Positions 1 to 10,310 of a stretch of 64,000 bases of DNA are shown one piece after another (positions within the stretch are counted from its first letter, which is position 1; each line of letters opens with the position of its first letter). Origin of the DNA: Hyperoodon ampullatus (taxonomy: Eukaryota > Chordata > Mammalia > Artiodactyla > Ziphiidae); contig OX457058.1 in assembly GCA_949752795.1 (NCBI GenBank), positions 161,203,353 through 161,267,352 on the forward strand. Reading direction: 5' to 3'. The translations under genes were made by a program, and so were the position numbers. Below the pieces are notes generated by a model, which was given only the letters and a program-made list of their open reading frames with translations, was not told where the DNA came from and made no database searches.

Positions 1-80
1 CACAAACTGACTCTTTAGGCCATTTTGTTTAAATTATTATAGTATGTGAGGGAAATGAGTAGAAAAAAGTTAATAGAGAT

Positions 81-315
81 TTTTTTTTAATTTTAATTTT
101 TATTTATTTTTGGCTGCGTTGGGTCTTTGTTGCTGCAGGCGGGCTTTCTCTAGTTGCGGTGAGTGGGGGCTACTCTTCATTGCAGTGGCTTCTCTTGTTG
201 TGGAGCACGGGCTTAGTTGATCCGCAGCACGTGGGACCTTCCCAGACCAGGGCTCAAACCTGTGTCCCCTGCACTGGCAGGGGGATTCTTAACTTCTGCA
301 ACACCAGGGAAGCCC
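81..315 (-). mobile_element. CHR-family SINE (tRNA-derived), antisense
   Basis: Read on the minus strand, this begins with the head gggcttccctggtgttgcag, passes a degenerate pol III B box (ggtttgagccc), continues through the body with caacaaagacccaacgcag, and ends in an A-rich TAAA tail. The tail is the T-rich run at 81-110 on the plus strand. This order is that of the CHR SINEs shared by cetaceans, hippos and ruminants. It is close to full length and I see no clear target-site duplication. It belongs to the type with the acccaacgcagccaaaaa tail rather than the CHR-2 type seen elsewhere in the window. It is a dead insertion, not a functional tRNA gene. Confidence 0.9.
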
Positions 316-570
316 AATACAGTTTTAATTCTGTGTTTACATATATATTTTTTTACTGGATACAAGAATAATAATATTGTATACTATTGACAAAAAGCTG
401 ATTTGCATTGAAATATGCAATCTTGTGACCCCCAAGCATATATACAGAGCCCATAAATAGTGTCATCACACTTAGTATTCTCCAACGAGTACCTAGAACC
501 AAAAGTAAATATCATTATTTTCAGTAGAATTAGCAAGAATTGATCTTTGCAATTAAAAATATACAACATT

Positions 571-990
571 CTCTTTTAACTTTTTATTTTGTAATAATTT
601 TAGACTTGCATTAAGTTACAAAAAGTAGTACAGAGAGTTTCCTGATATCTTCCTCTCAGATTTCGCCAGTGAGAGCATCTTACATGACCATAGTACAATG
701 ATCAAAACCAGGAGGGTCACGTTGGAGTAACACAATTAACTAAACTATTTACCTTATTTGGATTTTACCAGTTTTAATGTGTACTCATTGTTTTGGTATA
801 TATTTTCATATTTTGTTATTATATGTATAGCACTGTATAACCACCATCAAAATCAGGGTGCAGATCTGTGCCAGTACACCAAAGAAAGTCTTTCATTTTA
901 CCCCTTTACAAGCATTCTCCCCCAAACACTAACCCTTGGCAACAACTAATTTATTCTCCATCACTGTAATATTGTTGTGTCGGGATATTT
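571..990 (-). mobile_element. Old L1 (L1M-type) 3' end, antisense
   Basis: The plus strand from 571 reads as the reverse complement of the common mammalian L1M 3' terminus (ctctgtactac...gcaagtctaaaatt...aataaaaag on the minus strand). It continues into the antisense 3' UTR signature around 841-960 (accaccatcaaaatcaggg, then ggcaacaactaatttattct). Divergence and small gaps are high, as expected for an ancient copy. There is no coding capacity. The right border near 990 is approximate. Confidence 0.75.
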
Positions 991-1646
991 TCCATTTTTC
1001 AATAGAGGAAAAAAGATTAGAAGCAGTAAGTTGAACATTACAAGAGGAGAATTGGAATGGCAATATTCTTTGAGCTATACCCTAGTCCCAAGACCACTCA
1101 AGGTCAAAATGATTATTTTTCTTATACACTGCCCTTGAATAACTTTGGCAAGTAGTACTTCCAGCAACTGTGTCATAAATAACAATCTTAGACTTCTGCT
1201 TTTGTCTGTAAGATCACATATCTAGTGTATTTAATCATCAATTAATATATGTCAAACCATATATGTAGGGATGTGTGCATGTGTATATGTGTGTGTGAAT
1301 ATTTATCCTTTTGTTTCTTGATAAAAATTGGAATACATAGAATACATTATATATATACTGTTATAAATATTTTGGATGAATTTTTCTAACTTTTTCTCCA
1401 CTTTCCTAATTGGAGAGATTGAAAAGTTAAAGTCTACATTTTGCACAGGTCCTTGTACTTAAGTCTTAGCATACAAATTAGGTTTCACTGAGTATATACG
1501 TATATAAGAAACATAAAGACAGAAGTGAATTTGGAAGTCCTCTTCTTGTTGTTATTTCAGCTTGCAGGCAAGGTTTGCAGACAAGAGTGCTTGAAGTCAG
1601 TTGTTGCAACAAGACCCAACATTTTATATTTTTAATTAAAAGAAAA
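991..1646. other. AT-rich unassigned stretch
   Basis: No gene or recognised repeat. A short TG/TA-rich patch lies at about 1252-1310. This is ordinary AT-rich non-coding sequence between two L1 fragments. Confidence 0.6.
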
Positions 1647-1714
1647 TTTTTTTACTGGAGTATAATTGTGTTTCAATGTTGTATTAGTTTCTGCTGTACA
1701 ATAAAGTGAATCAG
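1647..1714 (-). mobile_element. 5'-truncated L1, first half (host site of L1 copy A)
   Basis: A T-run at 1647-1653 is followed by the antisense 3' terminus of the cetartiodactyl L1 (ctggagtataattg, then gtgaatcag at 1706-1714). The rest of this copy resumes at 9035, after the 7.3-kb insertion of L1 copy A. The two pieces together give a roughly 200-bp, 5'-truncated minus-strand L1 that predates copy A. Confidence 0.85.
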
Positions 1715-3845
1715 AGAGGACCTTCAAGATGGCGGTGGAGTAAGATGTGAAGGTCACCTTCCTTCCCACAAATACATCAGAAATACATCTACATATGGAA
1801 CAACACTTACAGAACACCTACTGAATGCTGGCAGAAGACCTCAGACTTCCCAAAAGGTAAGAAACTCCCCACGTAACTGTGTAGAGCAAAAGAAAAAAGA
1901 GAAAACAGAGACAAAAGAATAGGGACAGAACCTGCACCTCTGTGAGGGAGGTGTGAAGGAGGAAAAGTTTCCACACACTAGGAAGCGCCTTCACTGGTGG
2001 AGATGGGGGGTTGTGCAGGGGAAACTTCAGAGCCACAGATGAGAGCACAGCAACAGGTGTGCAGAGGGCAAATTGGAGAGATTCCTGCACAGAGGATCGG
2101 CACTCACCAGCCTGAGAGGCTTGTCTGCTCAGCCACCAGGGCGGGTGGGGACTGGGAGTTGAGGCTCGTGCTTCAGAGGTCATACCCCAGGGAGAGGACT
2201 GGGGTTGGCTGCATGAACACAACCTGAATGGGGCTAGTGCACCACAGCTAGCCGGGACGAAGTTTGGGAAAAAGTCTGGATCTCCCAGAGAGGCAAGAGA
2301 CCATTGTTTCAGGGTGCACGAGGAGAGGTGATTCAGAGCACCAGCTAAACAAGCTCCAGAGATGAGCACAAGCCACCGTTATCAGCACAGACACCAGACA
2401 CAGGCATGAAATGCTAAGGCAGCTACTGCTGCCACCAAGAAGCCTGTGTGCAAGCATAGGTCACTGTCCACACCTCCCCTCCCGGGAGACTGTGCAGCCC
2501 ACCAGAGGCTGGGTTCCATGATCCAGGGACAACTTCCACAGGAGAACACACAGTGTGCCTTAGGCTGGTTCAATGTCATTCTGGCCTCTGCCATCGCAGG
2601 CTCACCCCACATTCTGTACCCTTCCTTCCTCCCGGCCTGAGTTAGCCAGAGACCCCTCATCAGCCACTCCTTTAACCCGGTTCTGTCTGGGTGGGGAACA
2701 GTCACCCTCAGGCGACCTACATGCAGAGGCAGGAGTAAATCCAAAGCTGAACCCCAGGGACTGTGCAAACAACGAGAAAGGGAAATTTCTCTCAGCAGCC
2801 ACAGGAGCAGCAGATTAAATCTCCACAATCAACTTGATGTACCCTGCCTCTGTGGAATACCTGAATAGACAACGAATCATCCCAAAATTGAGGCAGTAGA
2901 CTTTGAGAGTAACTGTAGACTTGGGGTTTGCTTTCTGCATCTAATTTGCTTCTGGTTTTATGTATATCTTAGTTTAGTATATAGAGCTTATTGTCATTGG
3001 TAGATTTGTTTATTGATTTGGCTGCTATCTTCCTTAGAGATATATATTTTTTTCCCTTTTTCTCTTTTTGTGAGTGTGTATATGTATGATTCTTAGTGTG
3101 ATGTTGTCTGTATAGCTTTGCTTTAACCATTTGTCCTAGGGTTCTGTCTGTCCTTTTTTTTTTTTTTTTTAAGTATAGTTTTAGCGCTTGTTATCATTGG
3201 TGAATTTGTTTTTTTGGTTTGAGTGCTCTCTTCTTTCTTTCTTTTTTAATTACTTTTTTTAAATAATATTTTTATTTTTATTTTAATAACTTTATTTCAT
3301 TTTATTATTATTTCTTTTTCTCTCTTAGCTTTTCTCCCTTTTTTTCTGAGCCACATGGCTGACAGGGTCTTGGTGATCCAGCCAGTGTCAGGTCTGAGCC
3401 TCTGAGGTGGGAGAGCTGAGTTCAGGACATTGGTCCACCAGAGATGTTCCAGCCCTATGTAATATCAAACTGTGAATGCTCTCCCAGACATCTCCATCTC
3501 AACGCTAAGACCCAGCTCCACTCAACGACCAGCAAGCTACAGTATTGGACACCCTATGCCAAACAACTAGCAAGATAGGAACAAAACCCCAACCATTAGC
3601 AGAAAGGTTGCCAAAAATCATAAGTTCACAGACACCCCAAAACACACCACCAGACGCAGTCCTCCCTAATAGAAAGACAAGCTCCAGGCTCATCCACCAG
3701 AACACAAGAACCAGTCCCCTCCAACAGGAAGCCTACACAACCCACTGAACCAAACTTATTCACTGGGGACAGACACCACAAACAATGGGAACTACGAACC
3801 TGTAGCCTGTGAAAAGGAGAACCCAAAAAAAGTAAGTCAATCAAA
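1715..3845 (+). promoter_or_regulatory. L1 copy A 5' UTR (internal promoter region)
   Basis: This starts with an L1-like motif (ttcaagatggcggtggag at 1723-1740). A GC-rich segment to about 2820 is followed by a T-rich segment (about 2930-3340, including a T run near 3152-3170) and a C/A-rich segment leading to ORF1. It matches the 5' UTR of copy B in order and content. L1 5' UTRs act as internal pol II promoters, so this is the expected location; promoter activity itself is inferred from the family. Confidence 0.6.
1818..2369 (-). other. Antisense ORF in L1 copy A 5' UTR (183 codons)
   Basis: An uninterrupted minus-strand frame of 183 codons lies fully inside the L1 5' UTR. Its N-terminus (MLISGACLAGALN) corresponds to the minus-strand frame at 16983-16789 in copy B (MPISGAPLSSALN). 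Its middle (SRQASQAGECRSS) corresponds to the frame at 16738-16442 (SRQAFGAGGCWST). Primate L1s carry a short antisense ORF0 in their 5' UTR, so the position is suggestive. The GC-rich sequence has few stop codons by chance, so coding is unproven. The C-terminal part is rich in Leu, Phe and Cys. Confidence 0.3.
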
Positions 3846-4740
3846 ATGAGAAGACAGAGAAATACACAGCAGATGAAGGAGCAAGGTAAAAACCCACCAA
3901 ACCAAACAAATGAAGAGGAAATAGGCAGTCTACCTGAAAAAGATTCAGAGTAATGATAGTAAAGATGATCCAAAATTTTGGAAATAGAAAGGTGAAAATA
4001 TAAGAAACGTTTAACGGGTACCTAGAAGAACTAAAGAGTAAACCAAAAATGATGAACACAATAAATAAAAGTAAAATTCTCTATAAGGAATCAATAGCAG
4101 AATAACTGACGCAGGAGAATGCATAAGTGACCTGGAAGATAAAATAGTGGAAATAACTACCACAGAAGAGAATAAAGAAAAAAGAATGAAAAGAATTGAG
4201 GACGGTCTAAGAGATCTCTGGGACAACATTAAATGTACCAATTTTCACATTATAGAGATCCCAGAAGAAAAACAGAAAAAAGAAGGGGGGGGGGACTGAG
4301 AAAATATTTGAAGAGAGTTTAGTTGAAAGCTTCCTTAATATGGGAAAGGAAAGAGTAAATCAAGACCAGGAAGCACAGACATTCCCATACAGAATAAATC
4401 CAAGGAGAAACACAACAAGACACATATTAATCAAACTATCAAAAATTAACTACAAAGAAAAAATATTAAAAGCAGGACCAGAAAAGCAACAAATAGCATA
4501 CAAAGGAATCCTCAAAAGGTTAACAGCTGATCTTTTGCAGAAACTCTGTAATTCAGAAGGGTGTGGCAGGACATATTTAAGGTGAAGAAATGGAAAAACC
4601 TATAACCAAGATTACACTACACAGCAAGGACCTCATTCAGATTCGATGTAGAAACTAAAACCATTACAGACAAGCAAAAGCTAAGAGAATTCAGCACCAC
4701 CAAATCAGCTTTAAAACAAATGCTTAAGGAACTTCTCTAG
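3846..4740 (+). pseudogene. L1 ORF1 relic (copy A)
   Basis: ORF1 encodes the L1 RNA-binding, trimerising nucleic-acid chaperone. The frame opens with MRRQRNTQQMKEQ at 3846, the expected start for this family, but hits a stop at 3951-3953 after 35 codons. Downstream sequence still follows the ORF1 order: a coiled-coil-like Glu/Lys-rich part, the region around 4200-4290, and a terminal segment ending gaacttctctag at 4740. A run of G at 4286-4294 adds length changes. A later fragment of the frame is open at 4340-4585. The relic is about 895 bp and non-functional. Confidence 0.85.
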
Positions 4741-4806
4741 GCAGGAAACACAAGAGAAGGAAAAGAGCTACAATAATAAACCCAAAACAATTAAGAAAAT
4801 AATAGG

Positions 4807-7800
4807 AACATACATATTGATAATTACCTTAAATGTAAATAGATTAAATGCTCCAACCAAAAGACATAGGCTGGATGAATGCACATGAAAACGAGAGTCA
4901 TCTATATGCTGTCCACAAGAGACCCACTTCAGACCTAGGGACACATACAGACTGAAAGTGAGGGGATGGAAAAAGATATTCCATGCAAATGGAAATCAAA
5001 AGAAACATGGAGTAGCAATTCTCATATCAGACAAAATAGACTTTAAGACAAAGACTATTACAAAAGACAAAGAAGGACAATACATAATGACCAAGGGATC
5101 AATCTAAGAAGAAGATATAACAATTGTAAATATTTATGCACACAATATAGGAGCACCTCAATATATAAGACAAATGCTAGCAGCCATAAAATGGGAAATC
5201 GACAGTAACACAATCATAGTGGGGAAATTTAACACCTACTTTCACCAATGGACAGATCTTCCAAAATGAAAATAAGTAAGGAAACACAAGCTTTTAATGA
5301 CACATTAAACAAGATGGACTTAGTTGTTTTTATAGGACATTTCATCCCAAAACAACAGAATACACTTTCTTCTGAAGTGCTCATGGAACATTTTCCAGGG
5401 TAGAACATATCTGGGTCACAAATCAAGCCTTAGTAAGTATAACAAAACTGAAATCTATCATGTATCTTTTCCAAAAGCAATGCTATGAGACTAGATATCA
5501 ATTACAGGAAAAAATAATCTGTAAAAAATAAAAACACATGGAGGATAAACAACACACTACTTAATAACTAAGAGATCACTGAAGAAATCAAAGTGGAAAT
5601 CAAAAAATACCTAGAAACAAATGACAATGAAAACACAATGACCCAAAACCTATGGGATGCAGCAAAAGCAGCTCTAGGAGGGAAGTTTATAGCAATAAAA
5701 TCCTACCTCAAGAAACAAGAAACATCTCAAATAAACAACCTAACCTTATACCTAAAGCAATTAGAGAAAGAAGAACAAAAAAACCAAAACAAAACAAAAG
5801 AACAAGAAAAGGAGAAGTAACAACTGACACTGAAGAAATACAAAGAATCACGAGAGACTACCACAATCAACTATATGCCAATAAAATGGACAACCTGGAA
5901 GAGATTTACAAATTCTTAGAAAAATCACAACCTTCCTGAGACTGAACCAGGAAGAAATAGAAAATATAAAGAGACAAATCATAAGGACTGAAATTGAAAC
6001 GGAGATTAAAAATCTTCCAACAAACAAAAGCCCAGGATCAGATGGCTTCAGAGGTGAATTCTATCAAACATTTAGAGACGACCTACCACCTATCCTTCTC
6101 AAACTCTTCCAAAATATAGCAGAGGGAGGAACACTCTCAAACTTATTCTACGAGACTACCATCACGCTGATACCAAAACCAGACAAAGATGTCACAAAAA
6201 AGGAAAACTACAGGGCAATATCACTGATGAACATAGATGCAAAAATCCTGGACAAAATACTAACAAACAGAATCCAACAGTACATTAAAATATTAATACA
6301 CATGATCAAGTGGGGTTTAATCCCAAGAATGCAAGGATTCTTCAATATACACAAATCAGTCAATGTGATAAACCATATTAACAAATTGAAGGAGAAAAAC
6401 CATACGATCTTCTCAATAGATGCAGAAAAACTTTTGATAAAATTCAACACCCATTTAAGATACCAACCCTCCAGAAAGTAAGCACAGAGGGAATTTACCT
6501 CAACATAATAAAGGCCATATATGACAAACCCACAGCCAACATTGTTCTCAATGGTGAAAAACTGAAACCATTTCCACTAAGATCAAGAAGAAGACAAGGT
6601 TGCCCAGTTTCACTACTATTATTCAACATAGTTTTGGAAGTTTTAGCCAGAACAATCAGAGAAGAAAAAGAAATAAAATGAATCCAAATCGGAAAGGAAG
6701 AAATAAAGTTGTCACTCTTGGCAGATGACATGTTACTATACATAGAGAGTTCTAAGGATGCTGCCAGAAAACTACTGGAGCTAATCAATGAATTTGGTAA
6801 AGTAACAGGATACAAAATTAATGCACAGAACTCACTTGCATTCCTAAACACTAATGATGAAAAATCTGAAAGAGAAAATAAGGAAAGAATCCCATTTACC
6901 ATTGCAACAAAAAGAATAAAATACCTATGAATAAACCTACCTAAGGAGGTAAAAGACCTATATGCAGAAAACTATAAGACGCTGATGAAAGAAAGTAAAC
7001 ATGATACAAACAGATGGAGAGATATACCATGTTCTTGGATTGGAAGAATCAACATTTTGCAAATGACTATACTACTCAAAGCAATCTACAGATTCAGTGC
7101 AATCCCTATGAATCTACCAATGGCATTTTTCATGAACTAGAACAAAAATTTTCACAATTTGTATGGAACGTGCAAAAGACCCCGAATAGCCAAAGCAATC
7201 TTGAGAAAGAAAAATGGAACTGGAGGAATCAGGCTCCTTGACTTCACACTATACTACAAAGCTACAGTAATCAAGACAATATGGTACTGGCACAAAAACA
7301 GAAATATAGATCAATGGAACAGGATGGAAAGCCCAGAGATTAACCTTTGCACATATGGTCACCTTACTTTTGATAAAGGAGGCAAGAATATACAATGGAG
7401 AAAAGACAGTCTCTTTAATAAATGGTGCTGGGAAAACAGGACAGCTACATGTTAAAGTATGAAATTAGAACACTCCCTAACACCATACACAAAAATAAAC
7501 TCAAAATGGATTAAAGACCTACATGTGAGACCAGACACTATAAAACTCTCAGAGGAAAACATACGCAGAACACTCTATGACATAAATCACAGCAAGATCC
7601 TTTTTGACCCACCTCCTAGAGAAAGGAAAATAAAAACAAAAATAAAGAAATGGGACCTAATGAAACTTAAAAGCTCTTACACAGCAAAGGAAACCATAAA
7701 CAAGGTGAAAAGACAACCCTCAGAATGGGAGAAAATATTTGCAAATGAAGCAACTGACAAAGGAATCATCTACCAAATATACAAGCAGCTCATGCAGCTT

Positions 7801-8663
7801 AATGTCAAAAAAACAAACAACCTGGGGCTTCCCTGGTGGTGCAGTGGTTGGTGGTCCGCCTGCTAATGTGGGGGACACAAATTCATGCCCCGGTCTGGAA
7901 GGATTCCACATGCTGCAGAGTGGCTGGACCTGTGAGCCATGGCCGCTAAGCCTGTACGTCCAGAGTCTGTGCTCTGTAACGGGAGGGGCCATGGCAGTGA
8001 GAGGCACGTGTACTGCAAAAAAAAAAAAAAACCCCAAAATAAAAAAAAAAAAAATGCAAAAATAGGCAGAAGACCTAAATAAACATTTCTCTAAAGAAGA
8101 TATACAGATTGCCAATAAACACATGAAAGAATGCTCAACATTACTAATCATTAGAGAAATGCAAATTAAAACTACAATGAGGTATCACCTCACACCTGTC
8201 CGAATGACCATCATGAAAAATCTACAAACAATAAATGCTAGAGAGGGTGTAGAGAAAAGGGAACCCTCTTGCACTGTTGGTGGGAATGTAAATTGATACA
8301 GCCAGTATGGAGAACAGTATGGAGTTTCCTTATAAAACTAAAAATAGAACTACCATACGACCCAGCAGTCCCACTACTAGGCATATAGCCTGAGAAAGCC
8401 ATAATTCAAAAAGAGTCATGTATCATAATGTTCCTTGCAGCTCTATTTACAATAGTCAGGACGTGGAAGCAACCTAAGTGTCCAATGACAGATGAATGGA
8501 TAAAGAAGATGTGACACATACATACAATGGAATATTACTCAGCCATAAAATGAAACGAAATTGAGTTATTTGTAGTGAGGTGGATGGACCTAGAGATGGT
8601 CATACAGAGTGAAGTCAGAAAGAAAAACAAATACCATATGCTAACACATATATATGGAATCCA
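4807..8663 (+). pseudogene. L1 ORF2 relic (copy A), endonuclease-reverse transcriptase
   Basis: ORF2 encodes the apurinic-type endonuclease and reverse transcriptase. The expected ATG is changed to ATA. Endonuclease-like sequence is recognisable at about 4807-5530. Compared with copy B, roughly 170-190 bp between endonuclease and RT are missing near 5790. In the RT part, a one-base loss near 6430 shifts the frame at the conserved DAEKAFD motif. The RQGC motif survives near 6592. The catalytic FADD is changed to LADD at 6718-6729. The CHR-2 SINE at 7825-8054 interrupts the C-terminal part. The terminal stop is altered (ggaatccaaaa near 8660). The element is multiply disabled. Confidence 0.85.
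7825..8054 (+). mobile_element. CHR-2 SINE inserted in L1 copy A ORF2
   Basis: A full-length tRNA-derived SINE: head gggcttccctggtggtgcag, body with gagccatggccgct (about 7936) and gagaggcacgtgtactgc, then an A-rich tail (about 8017-8054) interrupted by accccaaaat. The gccatggccgct variant is typical of cetacean CHR-2 elements. Flanking L1 sequence continues on the right as aaaaataggcagaag, matching copy B aaaaatgggcagaag. No clean target-site duplication is separable from the A-rich flanks. Confidence 0.93.
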
Positions 8664-8859
8664 AAAAAAAAAAAAAAAAAGTTTCTCATCAACCAAGGGC
8701 AGGAGAGGAATAAATAGCCACACACAGAGAATGGACTTGAGTATACATGGATGGTGAAATGTAAGCTGGGACGAAGTGAGAGTAGCATGGACATATATAC
8801 ACTACCAAATGTAAAGCAGATAGCTAATGGGCAGCAGCCACATAGCACAGGGAGATCAG

Positions 8860-9034
8860 CTCAGTGCTTTGTGACCACCTAGATGGGTGGGATAGGGAGG
8901 CTATAGGAGGGGTAGGATGGGGTAGGATAGGATGGGATAGGAGCCCCTGTTGGGGCTCTAATGGGATAATATTTTACTTTAATTGATAACTTATATGGGA
9001 GAAATAAAAATAAGCTAGGTTTTAATAAATACAA
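8860..9034 (+). repeat. G-rich tract and atypical 3' end of L1 copy A
   Basis: After the shared motif gtgaccacctaga, copy A carries a G-rich polypurine repeat (GGATA/GGGTAGGAT units, about 8885-8940). Next come a hairpin-capable palindrome gagccccTGTTggggctc at 8941-8958 and about 75 AT-rich bases ending aataaata. Copy B and the truncated L1s in this window instead end with the motif ctgattcactttgttacaaa and an AATAAA. The end of copy A is therefore different from the family consensus visible here. Confidence 0.6.
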
Positions 9035-9177
9035 TGAATCAGCTATATGTATACCTGTATCCCCTTCCTCTTGGACCTACCTCCTCCCCCATCACACTCA
9101 TCTAGGTCATCACAGAACACCAAGCTGAGCTCCCTGTTCTATACAGCAGGTTCCCACTAGCTATCTATTTTACACAT
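9035..9177 (-). mobile_element. 5'-truncated L1, second half
   Basis: This continues the minus-strand L1 begun at 1647. From tgaatcagctatatgtatac it follows the antisense L1 3' UTR through agctgagctccctgttctat to ctatctattttacac near 9175, where similarity stops. It is the same segment as 45025-45190 in the truncated L1 at 44.97 kb. Confidence 0.85.
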
Positions 9178-9569
9178 GAGCTTTGTGATTACACAGTTGC
9201 ATTGTTGGTGGCAGGAGTAGTAAGCAGCATCAGCTTCTTGATCTCTTTTTATCCAGTATGAGGTTTATGCACTTTATCTCATTTTTATTTTTTCACTTTC
9301 CTATTTATAGATGATATTCAGAACTTTTTCTTATTTAAGTGAATACTTGGTTTTACACATCCATGAACTGCCTGCTCTTCTCTCATATCTTTTTCCCATG
9401 GTGCTTGTTTCCTTGTTCCTGTATTTTAGTGGCTTTTTATAAATTCTGTAATAAATGTGGGGATGTATATTTTAAGCATGTAATGTCAAACTTTTATTAT
9501 TATTTTACTCAAATTTATCAGATATTATAATTTTTGCATTTCTATACCCTAATTTTCTTCCCCACACTT

Positions 9570-9960
9570 GTACCATAGGGATATTATTCTATATTTTCTT
9601 CTAACACATCTAAATTTTTACTTTCTACATTTATGTCATTTAGTACAGTTAAGATTTATTTTGTGTATGGTATGAGATAATCAAATTTATTTCCTTTTTC
9701 ACATGGAGAGTAAATTGCCTCAACATAATTTTTTCAAAAAAATTAATCTTCCTCAGTAATTCATAATATCAATTGTTAAGTATCCTAAGTTTCTCTATAT
9801 GTGGTTCCATTTCTCAGTCTTGTTCAACTACTAATTTATTTGTGATTTTGTGCTCCAATACAGTTATTTTTAATTAGTATATATTTATAAAAAATCTTGA
9901 CAGCTTGAAGGAAAAGTCTCATCTTCTTATTGTAATTTCTTTAATTGCTTTTTTTCTCTT
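9570..9960 (-). mobile_element. Ancient L1 ORF2 fragment, antisense
   Basis: The plus strand carries the antisense of an L1 ORF2 region: tttgtgtatggtatgag near 9660, then caatacagtt...aattagtatatatttataa near 9855, and aatcttgacagcttgaag near 9893. It is highly diverged. The sequence on either side (9178-9570, and 9960-10310 with a short TTG run at about 10120-10138) is T-rich and may be more of the same or unrelated. Confidence 0.55.
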
Positions 9961-10310
9961 TTCCTGCTTCATTATTTGTTATACAAATTTTAAGATAAAA
10001 TTGCCAAAAATTTTTGTGAAAATACATTAAATTTATTTTTTCTCCTAAATTATCCCTGTTTATATGAATAATCTCATTGCCTATGTTTCCAGTTTTTCTT
10101 ATGTTTTCAGTGTTTTATTATTGTTGTTGTTGTTGTTCATGGGAATCTGCAAAAAATAGGTTTAACATTTTATGTATTTAAGTTCATCATATTTTTTTTG
10201 GCTTCTTTTTTTAAGTTTTTCTTTTATATCCAAATATTTTCTTTCAGAAATTGTAGGATTTTCTTTTTTTCTTGAGTGATTAAATCTTTGATCCATCTGT
10301 TGTATTTTCT

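Larger units (their letters stand above)
1715..9034 (+). mobile_element. L1 copy A, near full length, inactive
   Basis: LINE-1 on the plus strand. It has a GC-rich 5' UTR (about 1715-3845), ORF1 relic (3846-4740), ORF2 relic (about 4807-8663) and a 3' region with a G-rich tract. It is inserted into an older minus-strand L1 fragment: tgaatcag occurs at both borders (1707-1714 and 9035-9042), consistent with a short or decayed target-site duplication. ORF1 stops after 35 codons and ORF2 has lost its start and contains frameshifts, so it cannot move. A CHR-2 SINE sits inside ORF2 at 7825-8054, which makes copy A at least as old as that SINE. Its last 90 bases or so differ from the 3' end of copy B. 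Confidence 0.9.

Noticed and set aside
7825..8054. tRNA-like head with pol III boxes as a possible tRNA gene
   Set aside because: It is the tRNA-derived head of a CHR SINE; the cloverleaf is not conserved. The same applies to the other SINEs in the window.
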